Assembly (NCBI GenBank): GCA_020064725.1
Contig: JAGTWJ010000007.1
Coordinates: 1,860,001 to 1,924,000, forward strand
Source: Drechslerella dactyloides
Lineage: Eukaryota > Ascomycota > Orbiliomycetes > Orbiliales > Orbiliaceae
Length of the DNA: 64,000 nt
Direction of reading: 5' to 3'
The notes beneath the pieces were generated by a model. It was not told the DNA's origin. It was given only the letters and a program-made list of their open reading frames with translations, and made no database searches. The position numbers and the translations under genes are program-made. Shown here piece by piece: positions 35,887 through 46,641 of the stretch; position 1 is the first letter of the stretch, and each line of letters opens with the position of its first letter.

Positions 35887-38800
35887 TAATGATTTTATTT
35901 TTTATATTACAGCTTGGTTGTTTGAATATAAATATATATTATTTATGTTTTTATTCTATAACAATATTTTTAATGTTTTTTTAAAAGTTATTTGTATAAT
36001 AATTAATTTAGTATTGTATATTTCTATTAAATCTTTTAGACTGATTTTTATTTTGAAAATTGATTTATTATTAATTTTGTTATATATGTTAGTATCTGTT
36101 GATTTAATATCTTCTTCTAAATTTAATAGAGAGTTATTTATATAAATAATTAAATTTTTTTTTGAGTTTAATTTTAATTTATTTATAATATATTGTCTTG
36201 TTTCTATTTCTTTTGGTTTTTTACTAATATTTATATTAATATTATTTTTAATTTATAAAGAATTTATTTCTATATTAATATATTTAATTTTAGTGTATAG
36301 AGTAATTAGATAATTTATTCTTGATAAAATAAAATTTAATAAAGTTTAGTATATTTTATTTCTATTATTATCTTTTTTATTTTTATATTATTTTAAATAT
36401 TAAACATTTTTTTTTCTATTAAAATAAAATTCTGGTGGGACTGATTCTAGTATTCTTAATTTAATTGGATAATTTTTATTAAGATATAATGATTTTAAGG
36501 TATATTATCTTTGTAGATTATTAAGTCTAATTTTTGATAATAAAATAGAAGTTTTAATTTCTAATAAATGAATTGGTGTTATTTTATATGTTTTATTAAT
36601 TTTTCTAATTATTTTATTTTATAAGATGTTAAAATCTTTTAAAAATGATTTTTGATTTTTTTATTAAATTTTGGTATTAAAATTTAAAATAGAGTAAATA
36701 CAGTTTTTATATAATTGTATTAATGTTTTTAAGTTTAATTTTTTTTCTAAATTTGTTAAATTTTTAATATAATTAAATATTTGGTTTGTAGTTGCTAATT
36801 TATTTTTGATATGGAATTTAAATTTTAAATTCTTGTTTAAATAAATTTTAAGTTATCTAATTGTATTAAATAATTTAATTGTTGTTTTGTTTAATAAAAT
36901 CAAATTATATTTTCTGTTATTATTATTTTTTTTTTGAATTAAAATAGAAATGTATTAATTTAGATTTTATATTATTAAAGGTTATTGTATTATTCTTTGC
37001 TTAATTAAATATAGTTTTTAACATATTTTTTAAATCTATTATATTTAATTTTGTTGATTTATTAATTGTAATAATAGTAATATTATTAATATAACTTAGT
37101 ATTTTAATATTATTATATTTTTATTTTAATTATTTAAATAATGGTGTTAAATATAATAAAAATAAAATTAGAAATATAAGTAAATTTCAAGGTATTCCTA
37201 TTTTAATTAATTTTAATTTTTCTATTTGTTTATCAAAAGTAAGTTTAATTTATCTATTTAATATAAAATTCTTAATCTAATTAGTTAATTGTTTTGGAAA
37301 TCTTATATTTTTAATAGTTTTAATTAATCTTGTTTTTGAAATATTATTAAAAGCTCCCTTTATATCTAAAAATAATATAAAGGTTTTAAGTTTTTCTAAT
37401 TTTACATTTTCTATATTATGTATTAAAGATAATGTAGTATTTATAGCTGATTTTTGTTTTCTACTTTTAATTTATTTATAATATAGAATATCTCTTATTT
37501 TTAAGATATATATTAATTTTGTAGCTATTATTTTCTCTAATATTTTTCTTAAGTAGTTTAAAAGATTTATAATTTTATAAGCTTTTAGGATACTATAATC
37601 TAGTTTATTAAGTTTTAGTAGAATTGCTCTAATTGCTTGTCTAAAGTATATTAAATAGTACCTATAGTTTAATAATTTTTTAAATAAATTATTAAATTTT
37701 TTTAATATTATTTTGTATGCTTTTTTTAGGTATAGAAAATTAATTCCATCTGGGTTTGGTGCTTTTTTTAAATTTAATATAAAAATAGCTTTTTTAATTT
37801 CTTTATTTATAATTTTTTTTTATCTAATTATATTTCTAATTATTTATTTTTTTATTTCAAATAAATTATTAGATTTTAGGTAATTTGATAACTTTGGAAA
37901 TAATGTTTTTTGAAATATTTATATTTTCTTATCAAAGTTTGTTGCTAGATTATTTTTAAAATCCAGATTTAGTATTTTTTGTATTTTAAATGGTTTTATA
38001 TAATTTAGTGTTTTGAAGATTTCTTTATTTTTTACATTTATTAAGAAGTTTGTCTATTTTTTAATTTTAGCTCTTCTTATTATTTTGAAATAATTATTTT
38101 GTTTGAATTTAAATAAATTCTATTGTTCTTGGATTTTATTTTGTTTTTATTATTTTTTTGTTTGCTGTATTTTTGTTTTTAGTATATTTATTTTATTATT
38201 CCACTAAACTTTTAATTTTAATATTATAATTAATTTTGGTGTTAATGTTTCTACTGTATTAATTATATTTTATTAAAATAAATTTGTAGTCTGCTCTAAA
38301 TTTTATTCTAAATTATTATTATTACTATTTAAGGTGAATAGTAATTTGTTTTAGTTATTATTTTGATCTAGATTTCTATCTAAATTTAATAATATTTTTT
38401 GAAATTTCTCCCAATTAATTTTATTTTAATTATATTTATTTGTTGATAATGGGTTGTTAATTAAATAATTATTATTTTAGAAATATATATTAAATAAGAT
38501 AATTTTATAGTCTAATCCTATATCTAAATTATTATTTATTATCCATTCTCCAATAAATAAATTTATTTAAGTTATTATAAACATTAAATCTAAAATAGAT
38601 AAGTTCTTCCCTTTATTAAAATAATAAATTAGAATATCAGGATTATTTATTAAATATAGATTTTTACTTTCAACAATATTTATTAATTCTTCGTATCGGA
38701 TACTTTTCCTACACTTAAAATTCCATAAATAATAATAAGTATTAAAATCTCCAATTAATAAATACCTTTTATTAATAAATTTGATTATTTTATTAAATAA

Positions 38801-39083
38801 TCTTTTTATTGTATATAATTTGTTGCTTTGGTCCGTTTAGTATTTTTTATTATAAATATTAATTATTCAGATTTTACTAAATTCTTTTAATTTAATATTA
38901 ATAATTTGGTAATTTTTGTTATTAATTAAGTTTATTCAATTATTAATTTTATATAAGAATAAATTAGAATAATATATAATTATTCTTAGTCTTTTTATTA
39001 TATTTAGTATTAATAATATAAAACTATTAATATTTATTGTTATTAATTTTTTTGAGATCTATAATTCTTATAAAAATAAAATA

Positions 39084-39332
39084 ACGTCAACAATAAGCGA
39101 CTGGACCAGACAAGCGACCGGACCACCCCCCTTGTATATTTCTTTAATTTAATATAAAAAAAATTTAAAAAAATATTTTTAGATTTGTAATAGTTTATAT
39201 AAACAAGATTAATTTTATTCTAATTTTAAATTAATTATTGATTAAGTTATCAATAAAAAGTGTTTTGGTAGGGTGTTGGTTTATATGGGGTGGTCCGCTC
39301 GCTTGTGTGGTCCGCTCGCTTGTGGAATACGT
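39084..39332 (-). mobile_element. 249-bp MITE (MITE3), copy 3, at a LINE/gypsy junction
   Basis: Unmutated 249-bp copy, TA at 39082-39083 and 39333-39334. The left flank is LINE L2 and the right flank is Gyp-3, so the two sides are not one interrupted target. A rearrangement through this element is likely. Confidence 0.85.
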
Positions 39333-39356
39333 TATAACTTATTTTAAAATAGATTA

Positions 39357-41248
39357 ACGTATTCCACAAGCGAGCGGACCACACAAGCGAGCGGACCACC
39401 TCAACACCCCACCCCAGTAAAAACACTGGTTTTATGGCTATACTGTTATTATACTGGGCTATATATATGCTAGTTCACTTGGTTATATGTTTAAGATGCC
39501 TGCTGGTATGTTTAAATATTATGCCTAGGCTTACTATAACTACTACAGCAAATTATCCTTCCAAAAGTAGCCTTTGGCTAAGGACTACTCTAATAGTTTA
39601 AATGTTTTATCTGCTTATCTTGTCTACTTATAATATTATTATTTAGGATTTTACTAGCCTGGTGTATGGTAAGTGTGCCTTTATACTATATATATTGTCT
39701 TTTTGTCTACTAGTACTTACTTAATACCTCATTAGCAAAATATAATATTATATTCTCTACTTGTATAAATGTTAACTAGTACATTATTATCTACACCCCT
39801 TTAATAAATTAGTCCACAGTAGCTAATAATAATATTAAAAAACTATCCTAATACTAAATAATCTAATTTTTGATAAATTCTAATTATAAACTAGCTTCTA
39901 AAAGATTTATTGGGGTTTTTATTATTCAGATGATTGCTGTATTTGTGGTATTAGGACGTGAATTTATTAGGATAGATACTGGCAGCTACATATTTAACTT
40001 TAAAAAAACTCTATTAAAATTATAAAATACAATATTAGCTCCAGCAAAGCTGCTATATATATTCTTAGATATTATTATAGTAATAAATACTTTATAGAAT
40101 TTAAAAAAGAACTTTAGCTTGCTGATATAATTAATATATATATATATCAAATCTTCCACCTAGCAACTATATACCTACTTTAATAACTCAAAGTACCTAA
40201 TATTTAACAGCTAAAAAAAATGTAAAGAATATAGTAATATATAGATTATAATAATCTTATACTCTTAACAATAAAGCTTAAAAAATACTAAGTAATAGTT
40301 ATTATGGCCATCTAGAACTAATAGTTAATAGTCTGAAATATAGTACCACACTATAAAATGGTTAAAATACTTTAACTACTCTATAGTAATCTTATTTGTT
40401 ATCCAGCTATTATTAGAAAGTATAATAACCTAGTTATTTAGTAAATTAGTCTTTGTATACTAACTAGCTAGGTAATATTAACCAGCTAAAATAATAAATA
40501 ATAGTATTACCCAACCTTCTACACCTATCTCCTAAATAACTGTTACCTATTTGTAATTCCTAGACTATGCTAGCTTAGCTTTATTGTATATTTCAGCTCC
40601 TATAACAACTATAATTGTAGAAATTATGCCTATTACAAAACCTGTCTTATTAAAATTATAGATATTACTGTCTGTAATACCATACTTTACTTTTATTACT
40701 TATAAAAACTAAAACTACTTTTAAATAAGATCCAGGTCTTCACATTTAGCTTGCTGGTAGTTATACTTTTTAGATAAATATATCTAAAACTCTAGATAGT
40801 ATTTTATAAAATTTACTACCTAATTCTTATTAACATATCATATACTATTACTAGTATGTGTTGATAGCAGCTGATTGACTATATTTTCTATACTATTTAA
40901 TCTAAAATGAAAAGACTGTATAGATAATTTAAGTATATATTGAATAATAATATCTTCTTTTAATTTTATAAGGTTTTATAATTTAGGGGTACTATTTATT
41001 TTTAAAGTACAACTATTATACTAATATAATAAAATAGTATAAAAGATATTATAAAACTTAGTAGTAGTTTGAATATTTAATTTTTAATCTTTTTCCAAAG
41101 CTTTAATAGCTAGAATAACTCAAGATTTCGTCGTAGTAGCAGCTATAATAATAATTGTGGAGATAATATGGTGTAGAAGAGGAGTGGTCGCACTGGTGTT
41201 GAGAGGTGGTCCACTCGCTTGTGTGGTCCGCTCGCTTGTGGAATACGT
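39357..41248 (-). mobile_element. Fot1/pogo-like DNA transposon, family A (A4), in Gyp-3
   Basis: 1,892 bp, TA at 39355-39356 and 41249-41250, intact left TIR and one change in the right (CCACTCGC). It starts only 24 bp after MITE3-3. Confidence 0.9.
39491..41146 (-). pseudogene. A4 transposase remnant
   Basis: Placed by alignment with A7, terminal TAA at 39491-39493. The N-terminal region near 41100-41140 keeps ESRVIL-type residues (plus strand AACTCAAGATTTCG). The rest is broken by stops. Confidence 0.75.
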
Positions 41249-41250
41249 TA

Positions 41251-41835
41251 TAAATTAATAAAAAAAATCTTTAATATAACTAAATATATAGAAGAATTCT
41301 TATTAATTTATAAAATATATTTTAAAAAAATAATATATATATAGATAAATCAGATTAAATATACTAATAGATAATATAATAAAGCTTTAAAATATAATAT
41401 AAACAATATAATAATATTATTTAGTAAAAATATTTATATAAATAGAAAAAATAAATTAAAAATAAAATAGCTAGAATTTTTTGAAATAATAGATCTTATA
41501 AGGATTTATATATATAAACTAAAACTATTAAAAATAATAGAAAATTATAATATATTTTATATATCTCTATTAAAGCTATATATAATAAATAAATTATATT
41601 TAGAACTTTTTAAACTATTAGTAATTAAAATAAAAAACAATAAAAAGTAAGAAATTAAGAAAATATTAAATAAAACTAAATAGAAAAAAAGTTTTTATTT
41701 AAAATAAAAGACTATATAGTTTTTTATAAAGTAATAAGGATGGTTTTTAGTAGAAGTTTTATAATAATTAATAGATAATTTATAGTATATAAAGAAAACT
41801 ATCAAAAGATTCCAAATTTTTTTTTTTAAATTTTA
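41251..41835 (+). pseudogene. Gyp-3 integrase C-terminal remnant
   Basis: One frame reads YTNR-stop-YNKALKYNINN..., then LFSKNIYINRKNKLKIK and LEFFEIIDLIRIYIYKLKL. It ends with ENYNIFYISLLKLY (about 41541-41582). This matches the chromovirus integrase tail (KVWL...NIRT.RPSKKLDH...GPFEI, then IHNVFHVSLLEP). A chromodomain may follow to about 41830, but I cannot establish it. Confidence 0.65.
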
Positions 41836-41851
41836 GAAGATTTACTATATA

Positions 41852-42100
41852 ACGTATTCCACAAGCGAGCGGACCACACAAGCGAGCGGACCACCCCATA
41901 TAAACCAACACCCTACCAAAACACTTTTTATTGATAACTTAATCAATAATTAATTTAAAATTAGAATAAAATTAATCTTGTTTATATAAACTATTACAAA
42001 TCTAAAAATATTTTTTTAAATTTTTTTTATATTAAATTAAAGAAATATACAAGGGGGGTGGTCCGGTCGCTTGTCTGGTCCAGTCGCTTATTGTTGACGT
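41852..42100 (+). mobile_element. 249-bp MITE (MITE3), copy 4, in Gyp-3
   Basis: Unmutated 249-bp copy, TA at 41850-41851 and 42101-42102. Inverted relative to MITE3-3, the pair bracketing 2.5 kb that includes A4. Confidence 0.9.
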
Positions 42101-42102
42101 TA

Positions 42103-42508
42103 TAGCTATATTTTACTTTAAAAAGAATTATCTAGATTATTATTTAATAAATATTATTATATATAAATATAATTAATAGAAGTAATTCCACCTAATTATC
42201 CTATATATAATTATAATAATATTTTAAATATTATTTTAAAATAATATTAATCTTTTTAATTTATCTATCTATTTCTAGATAATAAACTATTAAATATTAT
42301 AAGATTATATAAACTGTTTTATAAAAAACCCTCATAAATCTTACTATAAATTATTTATTATAATTAGAAATAAAATTATTAAGGAATTTTTTACTTATAA
42401 AATTATAAATATAGATCTCTATTAGTTCTTTTGTTATTGGTTTCTTATAATACTATATAAAGTAATTATATTTAAGTAATCTATTTATTATAACTAGAAT
42501 TATATTAT
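42103..42508. other. Gypsy 3' region, AT-rich
   Basis: No reading frame. Its position between the integrase remnant and the LTR start suggests retrotransposon 3' sequence. Confidence 0.4.
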
Positions 42509-42608
42509 TGTTACACTTCGGCCCAGGTCTGGGTTGAATGTACTTTACTCTGAAGTCCCTGACTCTTAGTTGTTATTGTATGGGTTTTTAATAGAGGAAA
42601 ATAGGTAT
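42509..42608 (+). repeat. LTR-like repeat copy c, 5' fragment
   Basis: Begins TGTTACACTTCGGCCCAGG and matches the first ~100 bp of copy b (29478). It is cut by the 3' end of LINE L3. Differences from copy b are mostly transitions. Confidence 0.75.
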
Positions 42609-42646
42609 ATATTATTATTATTATTATTATGAATCATACTGCATGC

Positions 42647-42658
42647 AACCTTTCGGTT
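42647..42658 (-). other. LINE 3'-terminal GNRA hairpin (L3)
   Basis: Third identical copy of the AACC-GAAA-GGTT hairpin next to the (ATA)n tail. The A/T palindrome follows at about 42741-42771. Confidence 0.6.
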
Positions 42659-44754
42659 ATGGCAGGTGGAAGAAAATTAAATACAAAATGCGTACAAATA
42701 AAAATTAACACATATGTATGTTTTCCCTGTTTCTTTTGTTATTAATTAATTAATTAGTTAATTAATTAATTTTAGATATTATTTTAAAGACTTCTAATCT
42801 TCCTTAGTCTTTTCCTCTTATTTTATTCTTTTCTCTTTAAACAGATATATTTTGTATTATTTATAATATTTATTTTTGCTGCTTATCGCAATTCATCTTA
42901 CTTAATATTAATAATATTAATTGGTGGATTTTTAATCTTTCTCAAGATTACCCTATCCAATTTTATTATTAATATTAATTTTGTAATTGTCTTTTCTTTT
43001 AAAGAGTATTTTTGTATTGTTGAGATATTTTTCTATTTGTATTAATCTATTCTTAGTAAATAATAATGTATTAAAATTAAATAGTATTTTCCCTAATTTT
43101 TTTTTTATTTCTCCTTTCTTTTTTTTATAATATTTACATCTTATAATGAGATGTTTTGGTGTTTATGTTATAATACTGTAATTATAATATTTATTTAGAA
43201 TATCTGAATTTGGTATTTTATATAAATAATTGTTAAATATGCTGTGTCCTGTTCTTAATTACATTATTGATGAAATAAATTTAATATTGTTATTTTGTAA
43301 TATTTTATTTCTTTTGAGTTTTGGTAGATTATTATAATTTTTTTTTTTTTTTATGTTTTTGTTATTGTTTTTGCTATTTTATTAGACTTTTTATTTTATT
43401 TTGTCTTTTTAGATATACAAAAGAGTTGTATGGACTTTCTTTAAAAATTTTAATACCTGATTTTGTTAATTTGTCTGCTTTTTTATTTCTGTATATATTA
43501 TTGTGCCCAGGGTACTAATTTATATATATTTTTATTTTATTGGTATTTAGCTCTCTGTTAATATTTTATATTTCTTTAATAATGTTTTGATCTAGTTTAA
43601 AATATAATGATTTTATTCTTTGTATTACAGCTTGGTTATCTGAATATAAATATATATTATTTATGTTTTTATTCTGTAGTGATATTTTTAATACTTTTTT
43701 AAAAGCTATTTGTATAGTAATTAATTTAATATTATATACTTCTATTAAATCTCCCAGATTGATTTTTATTTTGAAAATTAATTTATTATTAATTTTACTA
43801 TATATACTTGTTGATTTAATATCTTTTTCTAAATTTAATAGAGAGCTATTTATATAAATAATTAAATTTTTTTTTGAGTTTAATTTTAATTTATTTATAA
43901 TGTGTTGTCTCGCCTTTATTTCTTTTGGTTTTTTATTAATATTTATATTAATATTATTTTTAATTTATGGAGAGTTTACTTCTATATTAATATATTTAAT
44001 TTTAGTGTATAGAGTAATTAGATAATTTATTTTTGATAGAATAAAATCTAATAAAGTTTGGTATATCTTATTTCTATTATTATCTTTTTTATTTTTATAT
44101 TATTTTAAATATTGAATATTTTTTTTTTTATTAAAATAAAATTTTGGTGGGACTAATTCTGGTGTTCTTAATTTAATTGGATGATTTTTATTAAGATATA
44201 ATGATTTTAAGGTATATTGTTTTTGTAGATTATTAAGCTTAATTTCTGATGGTAAGATAGAAGCTTCAATTTCTAATAAATGAATTGGTGTTGTTTTATA
44301 TGTTTTATTAATTTTTCTAATTATTTTATTTTGTAAGATGTTAAAATCTTTTAAAAATGATTTTTGATTTTTCTACTAGATTTTGGTATTAAAATTTGAA
44401 ATGGAGTAAATATAGCTTTTATATAATTGTATTAATGTTTTTGAGTTTAATTCTTTTTCTGAATTTATTAAATTTTTAATATAATTAAATATTTGGTTTG
44501 TAGCTGCTAATTTATTTTTGATATGGAATTTAAATTTTAAATTCTTGTTTAAATAAATTCTAAGTTATTTAATTGTATTAGATAATTTAATCATTATTTT
44601 ATTTAATAAAACCAAATTATATTCTCTATTATTATTATTTCTCTCTAAATTAAAATAGAAATGTATTAATTCAGATTTTGTGTTATCAAAGGCTACTACA
44701 TTATTCTTTGCCCAATTAAATACAGTTTCTGACGCATTTTTTAAATCTATTATA

Positions 44755-46641
44755 ACATCAACAATAAGCGACCAGTACAAGCAACCGAGCAGCCCGCCCA
44801 GCCCCCACCCTTATCCCAACTTTATTATTATATACATCTACAACTGCTACAATGACTACCTCTATAATTAAATCTTGAATAATTTTAGTTATTAGAACTT
44901 TAGAAAATAATAAAAAATTAAATATTTTAGCTACTATTAAACTATATAATGTCTTTTAATCTACTTTTAGTTATTATTATTATGGTTGTACTTTAAAGTG
45001 TGATAATATCCCTAAATTATAAAATTTTATAGATTTAGAAGAAAATATTATTATTCAATATATATTTAAGCTATATATATGTTTTTTTTATTTTAGACTA
45101 GGTAGTGTAGAAGATATGGTTAATTAGCTGCTGTTGATGTGTAGTAATAATAGTATGTGATATATTGGCAAGTGATGGGTTAGTAATTTTATTAAATGTT
45201 GTTTGGAGTTGTAGACATGTTTATCTAGAAGATATAACTATTAATGAATAAAATATAAAGATTTTATGTTTATTAGTAAGTGGTTTTAGCTAATAAAAAC
45301 TATAAAGGCTAAGTACAGCATTGCAGACAACAATGTCTACAACTTCAATAAAACTAGCTTTATAATAGGTATAATATTTACAACTACCATCATTACAGGA
45401 GCTAAAACACACAATAAAGCTAAACTAGTATAGCCTAGGAACTGCAAATAGACAATAATTATACAGGAGATAGGTACAAAAGATTAGGTAGTACTACTAT
45501 TTATTATCCTCACTAAATAATATTATCTAACTAGCTAGTATATAGAAATAAAGCTACTAAAAGATTAAATAGTCATACTTTCTAATAATAACTAGATAAT
45601 AAATAAATTAGCTTTCAAATAACTAATTAAAATATTTTAATTAATTTATAGTATAGCACTGTCTTTCAGACTATTGGCTATTAGTCCTAGATAGTCATAA
45701 AAGCCACTATTTAGCTGCCTTTGAGTTATACTACCAAAAGTATAAGATTATTATAATCTATATACTACTATATTTATTATATATTTTCCAGTTATTGGAT
45801 ATTAGTTACTTTAGGCTACTAAAGCAGATATATAGTAAGGAGGTGGAGAATTTAATATATACACATATTAACTATATCTCCAAGCTAGAGTTTCTTTTTG
45901 GGTTTTATAAGGTATTTACTACTATAATAATACCTAAAAATATATATAGTAGTTTTGTTGGAGCTGGTATTATGCCTTATAATTTTAAAAAAGTTTTATT
46001 AAAATTAGATATATAATTATTAACAGCTACTTCAATAAATTCATGTCTAAATACCGTGAATGTGGTAGCTACCTAAACTACAAAAATGTTATTAAATTTG
46101 TTAGAAGCTTATAAGTAGGCCTAATTAAAAACTAGATTATCTAATACCAGAATACCTTTTTTATATTATTGTTAGTGGTTGTAGACTAGCTATCTAAAGG
46201 GGCATAAATAATAATGTATTAAATAATATTTATATATACAGAGAATATAATGCTTTGTTTTGTTAATGAGGTACTAAATAAATGCTGGTGATTGAAAAGG
46301 TAGTGAATATAGTATAAGGATATACTTATTATATACTAAGCTAACAAAATCCTGGATAATAATATTATAGATAAAGTGGTTAAACAGCCAACACCTCCAA
46401 AATACTAGTGTATCTTCTAGCCAAAGGCTATCTCCAGGAATACACACCACTGTGGTAAGTATGGTAAACATAGGCATAATATTCAAATATACTAGTAGGA
46501 ATTTTTGGGATCTAAGTAAATAGAGTTTTCTACCCCCAGGGCAAGAAACCTAATACCTGTGGTAGTAGTACATACTTTTGTTGGAGTAGGGTGGGGAGGC
46601 TGCTCGGTCGCTTGTCCTGCTCGGTCGCTTATTGTTGACGT
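44755..46641 (+). mobile_element. Fot1/pogo-like DNA transposon, family D (D1), in LINE L3
   Basis: 1,887 bp. The left end is ACATCAACAATAAGCGACC (a G-to-A change in the terminal ACGT) and the right end ...TTATTGTTGACGT, with TA at 44753-44754 and 46642-46643. TIR repeats are GCGACCGAGCAG-like. It occupies the same LINE TA as A7 does in L5. Confidence 0.9.
44852..46519 (+). pseudogene. D1 transposase remnant
   Basis: ATG at 44852 (MTTSIIKS-stop-IILVIRTLE) and TAA at 46517 are 556 codons apart and in phase. However, the open stretch 45795-46016 (THINYISKLEFLFGF, IYSSFVGAGIMPYN) is in another frame, so compensating small indels exist. The C-terminal knuckle is the clearest in the window: HHCGKYGKHRHNIQIY at about 46447-46494, keeping one Cys and the His. 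First catalytic region NFNKTSF at about 45350. Confidence 0.85.

Larger units (their letters stand above)
33003..39083 (-). mobile_element. Tad/I-like LINE (L2), 5'-truncated at a MITE, with A3 inside
   Basis: The 3' end with (ATA)n tail begins at 33003 in Gyp-2. The homology to L1 stops exactly at MITE3-3 (39084), leaving out the 5' third of the element. Beyond that MITE the sequence is gypsy, not LINE. The plus strand keeps G and T (C-to-T loss), the reverse of L1. Confidence 0.8.
33387..39083 (-). pseudogene. L2 ORF2 remnant
   Basis: Minus-strand segment 33387-33662 is open and encodes the C-terminal domain: TQLKTKHNIFNNYLYKIPN, then ITQTPKHLIIGYKYYKK. This is the His/Cys-type tail found after RNase H in fungal LINEs. 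The RT motif reads YINN (about 37085-37096). A3 interrupts at 33995. The endonuclease side is lost at the MITE junction. Confidence 0.75.
39335..42508 (+). mobile_element. Ty3/gypsy fragment Gyp-3, with A4 and MITE3-4 inside
   Basis: Plus-strand gypsy integrase sequence (41251-41835) followed by 3' sequence up to an LTR-like start at 42509. Its protein differs from Gyp-1/Gyp-2, so it is probably another gypsy family. Bounded at the left by MITE3-3. Confidence 0.6.

Noticed and set aside
35834..36145. 103-codon plus-strand open frame, the longest in the window
   Set aside because: Starts in the A3 terminal repeat and continues antisense through LINE L2; no homology in sense.
43321..43857. Plus-strand open frames 43321-43518 and 43663-43857
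   Set aside because: Antisense shadows of LINE L3 ORF2; 43663-43857 is the equivalent of 56688-56915 on the minus strand of L4.
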